Under the pieces are notes generated by a model. That model was not told the origin of the DNA, ran no database searches, and was given only the letters and a program-made list of their open reading frames with translations. Source: Hermatobates lingyangjiaoensis (Eukaryota > Arthropoda > Insecta > Hemiptera > Hermatobatidae). From it: 64,000 bases of DNA. The DNA is taken from assembly GCA_026182355.1 (NCBI GenBank), contig JAPFBL010000104.1, positions 2,039,501-2,103,500 of the forward strand, in the 5' to 3' direction. Shown here one piece after another: positions 47,305 through 56,960 of the stretch (within the stretch, counting starts at the first letter, position 1; each line of letters opens with the position of its first letter). Position numbers and translations under genes: made by a program.

Positions 47305-48475
47305 TTTTTACTTTACTGTAAGTATTTACTTTACTATAAGTAAAGTATAGTGATCGTGAAAAAATTCGATCTCGAGATTTTGACGGAATTACATGTTTTG
47401 AGGTCCCAGAAGTCGTTTTATGACGTTTTTACGATGATGTCTGTGTGTGTGTGTGTGTGGGTGGGTGGGTGGGTGGGTGAGTCTGTTAGCATTGCTTGTT
47501 ACCACGCTACGGTTCAGAATCTTTGATGGATCAAGTTGATATTTTACACAAAAATGGGCCTCATAAAGACGAAGATCCCTATTGTTTGGGAAGAATTATT
47601 CATGATGGGAAAGTCACTTTTTTTGCCAAAAACCGTTTTTTTGAAAACATTTATTTCTCCTAAACTGATAACCCTAGAGTTTTGAAATTTTGATATTATT
47701 TTTGAGGTTACAAATGGAACAAACAAAAAATATATTCAGAATTTTAAAACGTCGGGAAAAATTTTTTTTTCAATAAAAGGTACAAATTTTGACTTATAAT
47801 TCAATCTCAAACCTTGTGAGAGCGATAGAAGCCATACTATTTGACGGACAAAAATGAAACTATGCTTATAAATAGAACATTATGTGTAGAATGAGTTGAG
47901 ATATTTTTTTTCAAAATTACATTCGCTAAAGGTACGTTACAGCACGATTTCTGTTTTCAGAAATTGTTTTTTTGACGCTAAACGGCCCATTGAAAAATAA
48001 TGAAAATTTGACCAAAAATGGAACAAAAAATTAGCAATTCATAAAAAAAAATCATGAAGTTTCAATTACGGGAAAGTATTTTACTGTTTTAAATTTGAAA
48101 ATTTTACTTTAATATTCAATGTAGAAGGATGTCAAGTAAACGATGTAGGAAATCGTTTGAAATCGTTTGAAATGGCTATTTGAACAATAGCTATGTTCTC
48201 TTGTAGGATAATATGTCGTTTGAAGAAATGTTCGCATATAAATAATAAGAAATTATTTACAAATAGTAAATTATTTGTGATGTACAAAAATAAGCTTGTA
48301 AATTGATATGTCCTTGAATCACTATCTGTACTACCTCACGAATGCAATGCTAATAATTATATCCCATTTAGATATTTATGTTATGCTTAAATGAGACGTT
48401 ATGTTTTATATACTCAAGAAATTTGACATTAAGTTACTTATAGTAAAGTAGAGTGTAGGCCACTCCAGATTTTTG
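47305..48475 (+). mobile_element. Repeat family E, copy 4 (internal deletion)
   Basis: The left end ACTTTACTGTAAG is followed by a second ACTTTACTATAAG, so the terminal 18 bp are duplicated. Then AGTATAGTGATCGTGAAAAA and a (GT)n(GGGT)n run at about 47443-47480. It matches copy 1 to TTACGGGAAAG (about 48076), then jumps to TATTTTACTG (copy 1 about 33740), skipping roughly 480 bp. It ends GAGTGTAGGCCACTCCAGAT. Confidence 0.78.
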
Positions 48476-48479
48476 TTGT

Positions 48480-51400
48480 TTGTTTTATTCTCTAGTTATT
48501 GACTGTTATATATCGTCAGCAGCATCATCATCAATAGTACAAACATATTTCTTTGTATTTATTTAAGTATTATTTATATAACGCTTGCAGCATTAAAATA
48601 CGTAATATGAAAACTAAAGCTATAATGAGATCCTTTCATTATATTTTAAATGAAAGAAACAATCAAAACTAGGCAATATTTTCACTGATTTAAAGATGAT
48701 TATTTCCCTCTTGCTAACATGAGCATGAATTGTCAATTGACAGTTTATAGTTTAAATTAACTTAAAAGTTAGAATAAAAGTTACGCACTTCAGAAAATTG
48801 TATTTAAATACCAAAACTTTAAAGGTGACTATAAAAATTGTTTAAATTACTGAAAACTGTTGTAATATAAAGGGAAATACGAATAAGTTGTTGGAAGTAA
48901 AATGTTTGAAGAAATAAAGAGAGACGATAAGTGAATGAGATGGAAAGTCACGGCTGAGGACAAGGGTTGAACCTTTAGGAAAAAGTAATCTGCAGAAAAG
49001 AGGAGAGGCGTCTGTTTAATTAGCAAACTCTCTTCGTTAAAGGGTTGGAAACTTGGATAGGACATTCACAAATGTGACGCAGTGGCAAACTTGTTTGCCT
49101 TCCTTCAAACTACTCAGTTCCAACCTGATACCGTTCAGACTTGTTCTTTCGGGTCAATCCATGCCAATGTGACTTTCGTATCATCATTCTACATTCTTCC
49201 ACGTTTGATCTGATGATGCTACACATCTACAACTTAAATATTGAGCTATTAAATAAACAAGGACCATTCGTCGGTTTGGCTCCTAAGTACAATGCCAAAA
49301 CAACAGTGGTCAGACGTGAATGAATACTACTAGTACATCAAAAACTAAGCAAGTCTATTTTTAAGTGCTAAATTCGTAAGAGTGTTATATTGATGAATAA
49401 TCAACTACGCCCACCCTGGAGTGGAGGACGATATTCCAGGGTTTGCGAAAAATGTGCAGGTAAAGGATTAGAATTATTATTATTAACCTATTTTTCATAC
49501 ATCCATTTCTCATGATTAAGATATTCATTGATCTTGGTAGAAAAATGTTCATTTGTTTTCATTTTATATATAGTTCAAGTCATGGGCTGTTATTATATAT
49601 ATTTTCATGTATAAATAAATTTCAGAGGGTTGCAGGATGAAGTAAAATTTCTTAGGGGAACAGGACCCAAAAAAATGTTGCAAACCTCTACACTAAAAAA
49701 AAAAAAATTTTGATATTTTTTTTTCTTCAAAATCAAACAAACAAAATATAATTGAAATATTTTAAAGTGACGTTGGTTTACAAAGATAAATGGACTTGAC
49801 ACATGGAAGAAGAAATACCCGCTCATTATATTACCCGAACATTTCTTACTACGTGACAATGAAAAAAAAAAAAAAATAAAATACAAAAAAGATAAACATG
49901 TTGACTAGAGAAAAAAATTTTTATCCATTGAAAATGTTCATGTTGAAAACATATGAAATTAAATAATTTTTAATCTAATAAAAGTTAGAACATATAATGT
50001 ACTCTTTTTTATATTGAAAGAAACAATTAAATTTTCTACTCAGTGTTAGAAATCAAAAAAATATTCAAATACCAATTATTAATTTTTGAATCTTTTTTTT
50101 TACCGAGTGTTCAATTAAGTTTACATGGAGTATATTTTTACATTTTTTAGGGTCATAGTTGTGAAAATTGAGTGAAATTGAGAAGGAAAGTGTTATCCGG
50201 TTGGACAGATGAGCAAAAACCACTGCATAACAGACAAAGGTAAACAGGATTTGACGAATAGGTAAAACCTGTTTCTGACTGAAGGGATGAATAGAAAAAG
50301 CTCAATGGAATGCAGTACGTTTTGAATGATTATGAGGAAATTGTATATAACAACAAGTGAGCTGTTTACTCAAAGGCAACCCCCTAAATTCATTCTATGT
50401 TTGATTACGAGTATATTTTGAAATACATTGGAGATGTTTGTTTTCTTATTTGATTTTTCTTCTAAGTTGGTAATAAAAATAAACAAATAAAGTAAAAAGT
50501 AAAGTAATAGTAATAAAATACAAAGAAATCACAAAAACAAAAAATTGTATTTAAATTTTTGTCAAGAATACATTGGCAATACAGGGTATCACTATCTTTT
50601 GTTCACTCGTGCGCGGCTGTGCAGTTTGCTAGAATGCGCCTTCTCATAAGGATATTCCCATTCAATACTGTTACCTCACTGACTCTATTATATTAGATCC
50701 ATAAATTCCATCGTATATCATTCACTCTAAATTGCTTTTAAAAATAAAGAATTACTTTTTTTTTTACAAAAAATATCTTCCAAGACATTCACACTGAACC
50801 GATTGGACTTCCTTTGGAGTCTTACAAAGGAAGTTATCAATATTTGTAAGACTTTGCCGTGAAAGTGTAGTGCTGATGGCTGACATGTTGCACGCAAAAG
50901 CGAAGGTAAACGTATTCTCCAACTACTTCTACACTACCAAGGTGATATAAAGTGGTAAGGTCATTGTTTCTTGCTTTCGTTAACGTTTGTCAAGTTTTCA
51001 ATTCATAGTTTTATAAACAGTTTTCTATTCAAAGTGGCAAAAGATTCAGGTATTTATATGCAGGATGAAGAAACAAATATATATTTTTGTAGATAGTTCC
51101 TTTTTAATGTAGATAATTCAAATAATTATTTATTAATAGATATTAAACAATAGATTTTGTCAAATTTTCTTAGTCTGATGAATAATTTCGTGCCAGAGTA
51201 ATTTTATTACTAAAGTCAATTACACTCTTGCACACTCAACATTGTTGACCACTCCTTGAATAGTGTAATATAGGCACTCAAATTTCGATGTAATTTAGCC
51301 CCGGCTGTATATAAGCTACATATATTTATTTATTTTGAATTGCTTTGATGTAGAAGTTTTGCTGACACCTATTTGCGACATTATTTTAGTTGCCTATACT

Positions 51401-52105
51401 GGACGTTGAAAATCCTTCTGCGTTTGACAAACGATGAAGTGAATTTAGAGAAGTGGATGCAAACAGTGTTGCCAACTTGGCGAATTTCTCGCTAGGTCGC
51501 TGGCGTATTTCCAGTTCTCCATGGCGACTTGGAAAAGCTTTTCCAAGCCTTTCCACGTTGGATTTTATATTTTTTTTTTTCAAAAGCAACTAGCGCGTTT
51601 TATTTGGAAGTATTGAGCACTTCCCTGATATTTTTTTCTTTGATATCAAGGTGTATACATTGCTTCTTATTATCATCATGAACGGGTGAAGTGAGACTGT
51701 CAAAGTACACCATAGTATGTATTCCTGAATTGAATCTAACTGAAAGAAGAACCTGTATTCTAACAACAATTCCTTTAGAAAACTGTTTAAAATCAACATT
51801 CAGAAGGTATGCAGTAGTTACAATGCTGATGGGTTGGATCTCTTCGGCTCACTACCTGTGCAGTCGATAACGGACTGTTTCCTAATAATCCTAGAATAAA
51901 AAATCCCCACATAAAAATAGTTTAGCAGGTATTTTTCTTCAATTTTATCTGCCTATTTTAATAAAACAGTTTTTCGCTGCATTCTAGTTTCACGTTTTTT
52001 TTTACTATAGTTCGCTTCTGGCTTCCAATAATAAGCAAGCCCATCTGAAGAAAAAACTACATGCTAAAACATCGCTGTTTAATGATCTCAACTTTTTAAG
52101 AAGCA
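48480..52105. other. Non-coding stretch
   Basis: No gene is recognised. A-rich and T-rich homopolymer runs occur at 49695-49730 and 49862-49877. Confidence 0.6.
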
Positions 52106-52122
52106 AATAATATTGGGAATGT

Positions 52123-52743
52123 CTACAGGGCAACAAAAATCATTCACCTTTGATCAACTTAATAAGACAAAAACTGGACAGTTTAAAAGCAAGGGCAACA
52201 GTTTATTTTACCTGGGTCAAGAGCCACATTGGTATAGAAGGGAACGAGTTGGCTGACCAGCTGGCCAAAAGGGCGGCCCAACAGATAAATACAGAGCCAA
52301 TCTACTCTCACATGCCAAACACTGCCCTCAAGCAGTGGGCCCATGAACGTAGCATGGAGTGCTGACAGAAGTTGAGGGAAGAGGCAACCAATGCTCAACT
52401 TACAAAAAGATTTCTACCATCTGTCATTCAGAGAAAGAAAAAGAACCTCAAAGTGGACTGGAGACTGACCCAGTTTCTAACAGGGCATGGGAGATTTGGC
52501 CACTATCTTCACCGCCTGAAACTTGTCAACTCTCCAGGGTGTAGCTGTGACGGTAGGTCATCTCAAACAGTTCAACACCTCCTGTTCGACTGCGTTGAGC
52601 TTAACTCAGAGAGGAGTAGGATGGAGAGAAAAGTGGTGACTGCCGGAGGTGCGTGGCCCCCGCAGCTTGCAGCTTTGTTGGAGGAGGGCCTAGTCGGTGC
52701 CTTCAGGGAAGTGGTTAACAAATATTTTAATTTACTGAGTTGA
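52123..52743 (+). pseudogene. LINE protein C-terminus: RNase H plus zinc knuckle
   Basis: The frame opens at the first inserted base and holds FTWVKSHIGIEGNELADQLA K, the last RNase H motif (HxGxxGNExAD with the catalytic aspartate). LINE clades such as I, Loa and R1-like elements carry this after the RT. A TGA at 52363-52365 interrupts SMEC-stop-QKLREE, where related proteins usually have tryptophan, so TGG to TGA is likely. The frame then continues through FLTGHGRFGHYLHRLKL and CSCDGRSSQTVQHLLFDC, the C-x-C-H-C cluster typical of LINE C-termini, to the stop at 52741-52743. RT and endonuclease domains were never copied. Confidence 0.88.
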
Positions 52744-52941
52744 TTATGATAGCCTGTATTATCTGTGTGCTCTGATGGCAATTGCTCTGTTGTCATTGTG
52801 GTTATTTTGTTGTGTTAGTCATTATATATTTAAGCTGTATTTGCATAGCATGATGGAGATTGTTGTGTAGCATTGAAGATTTTGATGCGAGTGGTGCCTT
52901 CGGGTGGAGCATGCTGTTCTCTAACAATAAAAAAAAAAAAT
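52123..52941 (+). mobile_element. 5'-truncated LINE insertion
   Basis: The insertion is bounded by a 17-bp perfect target duplication AATAATATTGGGAATGT (52106-52122 and 52942-52958). It ends in an A-rich tail after GTTCTCTAACAATAA. It carries only the RNase H and C-terminal part of the LINE protein. The clean duplication and single nonsense change suggest a relatively young insertion. Confidence 0.93.
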
Positions 52942-52959
52942 AATAATATTGGGAATGTG

Positions 52960-53440
52960 AACAAAAATAAACCTCTTTTAGAAAGTAATCGAAAAAAAAT
53001 CAATAGTATCCAGTATTAGCTGATTAAGAAAAGTAAAATTTAGTAGTCGAAAGAAATGCGCAATTCACACATATATTTTGGGTAATTTTTATTTATATCT
53101 TGTTTTTTTTGCAAAATCATACCTCAGTTATAACATATATCACGATGAGGCTCAAATTACAATCAGGGGATTAAGTCATCTTCCAACTTTTTAAACACAC
53201 TTAGTACCTTCCCTACAGAGAAGACAACTTCATATTACAAGAGATATATCATGTCAATGATAGAAAATACATACTTCCTTTTCCAAAATTGCATTAAGCA
53301 ATAAAATAGCAAAGAAATATTAAATTAAGTAATTTATCATGAGCAATTATAAAATGATCCAACTTTACAAACAATATAATTGGAAATGAGGTCTGCCTGT
53401 AAGTTAAGTTTTTTTTCTGTGAGTGAAAAGAAATTGATAT
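52960..53440. other. Non-coding stretch
   Basis: No gene is recognised; AT-rich. Confidence 0.55.
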
Positions 53441-53449
53441 TAGTATGAA

Positions 53450-53540
53450 ATGTTGTCCAAGAACGTGACCAGACTTGTGGGTAAGTTAAGTGTAGCGAAG
53501 ACAAAGCAGTGGAAAGGAATTCGCTTCGCTTCTAATAAAG
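53450..53540 (+). CDS. Possible mitochondrial presequence exon
   Basis: The frame from ATG 53450 reads MLSKNVTRLVGKLSVAKTKQ, then WKGIRFASNK. It is basic, lacks acidic residues and carries an IRFAS-type processing site, like a mitochondrial import signal. A consensus donor (GTAAGT after base 53480) also lies inside it, so the exon might stop there after 31 bases. It resembles the start of mitochondrial Hsp70 proteins, and the Hsp70 C-terminal exon lies 3 kb downstream on the same strand, but the middle of that protein is not in between. Could be a true first exon of another mitochondrial gene, a relic, or chance. Confidence 0.3.
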
Positions 53541-53659
53541 CCTTTACTAACTTACATATAAACTGGATCAAATGTCTTCTTTCTGTAACAAAGTGCTTTC
53601 AGAATTTAATAATCATGTTAGTGTGTTCAGAGATGATAAATACATCGCACTTGATATAA

Positions 53660-55040
53660 AATAAGAATCCAGGCTATATTGCTTTAATTAATTCTATTCA
53701 TTTACATTTATAGTTATTTTCCAAAGAGCATTATATCATAAATTATTATTAATACATTCACCTATGTTCATTTCCTTTTATACAAAAAAATGTTGTATAA
53801 ATTTTACTTTATGTATATGAGTATATTGTATGTTAATAATATGATGAATTCCGCCAAATGAAGCTGTCGCAAAACATGGGAGGTAATGAAAATAAGCAAG
53901 CTCTCTCACATTGGCCGTTACAAGTTGGAAACGGCCTAATGTGGAGTTCACTCGGCAATGTGACCAAAGATACCAAACATACCAAACATTCCTCAGGAAT
54001 GTACAAGTAATAAGTCTCTGGTATTAGACATATTGGATAACTGCACTTCAACAGAAATAAAAAATAGGGTTAAACTATCAGCTAAAAATACAGACTTCCT
54101 CAAACTAAATGAAGATGTCTAAAGAAAATTTTCAACAGAGACAAAAACATATCTGAGTGTTGATTCTGTAACATCTGATGACTAATAGGAAAACATGAAC
54201 TACCCGATTCATGGAATTCAATAACTCGTCTGAACCTCCTGGAATTCCTCCACATCGGTTGAAACTGGTAGTTTTTGATTTTGAATAAATCAAAAATTTC
54301 AAACTATTGGAATAGAATGCAAGAACTTTCACATAAACAGAAAATCTAACATCTAACAATCTCTGTTTGTCCTGTTGTTGCATTAGCATTCAGTAACAGA
54401 GCATTCCGTATTGGAACAAAGGAAAACCAATTTTTTTGGATATTAAGGTGTTTCTAATAAATGGGAAGTGGTTTACACTCAACTTTAGTATAAGTGAACA
54501 TATTTTCAGCCACATTGACAATTAATTTAATTTAAATCTATAGTAAAAGAAAAATCATTCAAATATTTAATTAAATTTCTTTATTTACTTTAATATTGCT
54601 ATACTCACTTGTCAATTATAATATTTTAATAAAGAAGTAATGATTATTGCTGCACACTCAGAAGTTCCAGTAGATATAAACTAATATTTGTATTTTGGAG
54701 TGCAATATTCTTTTTCCAATCTCTAAATACCTCAAATATACAGAGCACATATTCATTTTAATAATGAGATATTCAGTGTTTATATAATGACATGTAGATG
54801 GGATTAAAATTATTGACCGTTATTTTTAAACGTTAAAAAACTGCTAATAAATCTAAAGTGATATACTCTCACTAGACATAGAAAATGCTGAAGCACCTTT
54901 ACCAGGCTTCAATATTAATAAACAATAATTATATTTTATCGTTTATTCTCTCCATGAAAATTTTTTCATGATTACAAAATTGTTAAAAATTGGTTCTTTT
55001 GATTATCATTGTAATATTTAAAAAAACAAATGTAGAAATA
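53660..55040. other. Non-coding stretch
   Basis: No gene is recognised in this part, which would be expected to hold mitochondrial Hsp70 exons if the flanking pieces were one intact gene. Confidence 0.55.
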
Positions 55041-55046
55041 TATGCA

Positions 55047-55130
55047 AGTGCGCTTGGTGTCCTCTTATTTATACTCTTCTGATGACAGTTCAACCAAAAA
55101 TTAGACACTGTAAGTGTGTTTGTTCCTTTA
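55047..55130 (+). mobile_element. Family C PLE-end fragment
   Basis: GTGCGCTTGGTGTCCTC, CTGATGACAGTTCAACC, AAAAATTAGACACTGTAAGT and GTGTTTG match the right arm of the foldback at 26595-26820. The hairpin arm is degraded. Confidence 0.65.
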
Positions 55131-55182
55131 CTCTGTATGTATAGTTTACTGTGGAACGTTTGTTATCCTTGTGGACAATTTT

Positions 55183-55185
<3 letters not shown>

Positions 55186-55217
<32 letters not shown>
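55186..55217. repeat. (TA)n microsatellite
   Basis: About 32 bp of TA adjoining a family A foldback. Confidence 0.94.
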
Positions 55218-55218
<1 letters not shown>

Positions 55219-55222
<4 letters not shown>

Positions 55223-55391
55223 GCTTTCACATAAACACGTGAAATAACAATCAATGATCAAACCACAATAAGAAATGGGAAAACAAGACTAAGATCTTTC
55301 AGTTGGGTTTTTGACTCTGACGAAGACTGCTTGTTACGGTTGAAAGATCTTAGTCTTGTTTTCCCATTTCTTATTGTGGTTTGATCATTGA
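55219..55391 (+). mobile_element. Family A foldback, copy 6
   Basis: CTTTCACATAAACACGTGAA, CAATGATCAAACCACAATAA and AACAAGACTAAGATCTTTC, then AGTTGGGTTTTTGACTCTGA, which matches the PLE 3' untranslated sequence at 62.48 kb. The arm follows with CTGACGA (55317-55323), hairpin ACTG/CGGT, GAAA (55342-55345), back to TTGTGGTTTGATCATTG. The left arm has switched to the right one at the shared TTTCAGTTGGG. Confidence 0.83.
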
Positions 55392-55539
55392 TATATATAT
55401 ATGCGTTTAAAAAATGAATGTCCAATTTCACATTATTTAATTTGTTAGAAAATGTTTCTTAATTTTCTAAAACTCTGTTTTACCTCTGGGTTTCTTATGT
55501 TATGAATTAACTCTCCATATTTCATTCCATGGAATTTAT

Positions 55540-55580
55540 TCTTCGACATGTTTCAGTGCTACAATCACCATCGTCAGGAA
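55540..55580 (-). mobile_element. PLE 3'-end motif after the 55.7-kb nuclease
   Basis: Minus strand: CTGACGA (55577-55571), T, GGTG-ATTGTAG-CACT hairpin (55569-55555), GAAA (55554-55551), CATGTCGAAGAATAAATTCC. It is about 130 bp past the stop of the nuclease frame. Confidence 0.68.
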
Positions 55581-55706
55581 AATTATCACATAGAATAAAA
55601 TAAAATAAAATAAAATGAAACTATTACAATTGATAAACTAAACATTACTTGATAACAAACAAACAACAGGTTGCAACGCCTGGTTTAGGGAATTAGTCAG
55701 GTTGCG

Positions 55707-56400
55707 TCAGGTTCTGTTAGTGACTGAAGTGGCCCTATATGTTACTTCGTCTGGCGTGTCTTGGTATGGTTGGGTACCACGAGTAATTCTTTCTTCAATT
55801 TGTACTCTATCTTTGTTTTTGGCTTGTATAAGATTTCCAAACAAGCACAGGTGGTTGCTAAAATTGTCTCTCTGCTCATTAATGCTTGGACACTTCTCTA
55901 GGATGTAGAGCGCTTCTAGTATTCGTAGCCTTTTATGATCGTTCTCTCTGGCTATTATTTTTGTGTTGCAAACTAATGTTTCCCTGCATATTTTTGTTTT
56001 ATGAACCTCTTGGAAGTGCTCTTTAGGGGCTCCTGAAGCCAGGTGCATGGTAAGCCTCCTAGAAAGGGTGGTGACAGTCGATCCTATATATGAGGAATTT
56101 AGGAACTCACAGTTTCCCAACGGGCATTTAAACTCATATATTATGTTCTTCTGTTTCAGGGACTGCATTTCTTCCTGATTGTTCTTAATTATTAGTTCAT
56201 TCGAGGTTTTGCTTCTGTAAAATATAATTATCTGGAGCTTGTCCTCCTGTTTTTTGCACTTTATGTTGTTACGCATAATGGTTCTGAGTACTTTTTCATC
56301 TGTTTTGTAGTTTTCCGAAAACTGGTTTTCATAGTATACCTTATATGTATTATAATCTTTTCCTTCGTCTTTCTTGTTGCTCTTGATCTGTAGATATATA
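55707..56400 (-). pseudogene. PLE C-terminal region with GIY-YIG endonuclease
   Basis: The open frame starts near 56393 (VYYENQFSENYKTDEKVLRT), passes KLQIIIFYRSKTSNELIIKN, and enters the nuclease: NIIYEFKCPLGNCEF, then SYIGSTVTTLSRRLTMHLAS and RLRILEALYILEKCPSINEQ, ending at the stop at 55707. GIY is changed to IIY but YIG, the catalytic arginine (SRRL) and the glutamate (ILEAL) are present. No stop or frameshift is seen for about 230 codons, the longest unbroken PLE nuclease here. Upstream the RT is lost at a TA-rich junction next to the mitochondrial Hsp70 exon. Confidence 0.83.
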
Positions 56401-56425
56401 TAATATGTATATATAATATATTTAG

Positions 56426-56677
56426 GAGCAATTACCCCAAGACGAGTGTGAAAAGTTGAAGACCAAAATTGCTGAAGCCAAGGAAAAACTTAGTAACAAA
56501 GATAACATTGATGTTGAGGAGGTGAGGAAATCAACAGCTGCTCTACAACAGGCTTCGCTGAAGCTCTTCGAAATGGACTACAAAAAGATGGCTGCTGAGA
56601 AATCAGGCGAAAGTGGTCAACAACAACAGCAACAACAACAAACTGAAGAACCACAAAAGAAAGAAGAAAAACAATAA
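56426..56677 (+). CDS. Mitochondrial Hsp70 (mortalin) C-terminal exon
   Basis: Mitochondrial Hsp70 pulls presequence proteins through the inner membrane and folds them in the matrix. The exon begins after AG at 56424-56425 in phase 0: EQLPQDECEKLKTKIAEAKE, KLSNKDNIDVEEVRKSTAAL, then QQASLKLFEMDYKKMAAEKS. This is the C-terminal helical lid, and LQQASLKLFEM-YKKM is diagnostic of HSPA9/Hsc70-5. A run of eight glutamines and an acidic/lysine tail ending KEEKQ follow, then TAA at 56675-56677. The acceptor tract (TATAATATATTTAG) is pyrimidine-poor. No other mortalin exon is recognisable in the window, so it is either the last exon of a gene with very long introns, an assembly-displaced exon, or a captured piece. 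No inactivating change is seen. Confidence 0.8.
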   Translation, partial: EQLPQDECEKLKTKIAEAKEKLSNKDNIDVEEVRKSTAALQQASLKLFEMDYKKMAAEKSGESGQQQQQQQQTEEPQKKEEKQ

Positions 56678-56776
56678 GAACAATAGCAAGGTGTTAATTC
56701 AGTAGTCCTGTTGTTAACGGACCCTCAACTGAATTAACCTATACTACCTCTGTACATTTCCATACAGAAATTTATT

Positions 56777-56782
56777 AATAAA
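56777..56782 (+). promoter_or_regulatory. Polyadenylation signal AATAAA
   Basis: Lies 100 bp after the mortalin stop codon, at a normal distance for a short 3' UTR. A TA-rich run and a PLE-end fragment follow directly. Confidence 0.6.
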
Positions 56783-56810
56783 TATGTATATATTTATATA
56801 TATACATAAA

Positions 56811-56853
56811 GCGATTTCACATAAACACGTGAAATAGCAATCAATGATCAAAA
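56811..56853 (+). mobile_element. Family A PLE-end fragment
   Basis: GCGATTTCACATAAACACGT, GAAATAGCAATCAATGATCA, then unrelated sequence. Only the outer left end of the foldback is present. Confidence 0.8.
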
Positions 56854-56913
56854 GGATAGAAGATGGATAGAAGATAAGGGTTGGCTCTCGTCTTCTAGCC
56901 ACTCAATTTTCTT

Positions 56914-56960
56914 TCCTGAGGACGACCGTTAAAAGAGTCGAAATATTCAATGTGAGTCCT
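56914..56960 (+). mobile_element. Family B PLE 3'-end motif
   Basis: CTGAGGA (56916-56922), C, GAC-CGTTAAAAGA-GTC hairpin (56924-56939), GAAA (56940-56943), TATTCAATGTGAG. It matches the centre of the family B foldbacks (GTCGAAATATT). Confidence 0.6.

Noticed and set aside
32515..48475. Repeat E as a Helitron
   Set aside because: There is a 3' hairpin, but the end is CAGATTT rather than CTRR, no TC start is evident and insertion between A and T is not shown.
54225..54290. Plus-strand EPPGIPPHRLKLVVFDFE resembling the Hsp70 substrate-domain segment with PRGVPQIEV and FDID
   Set aside because: Only a few matching residues, a stop directly after, and no matching flanks; too weak to support a mortalin relic.
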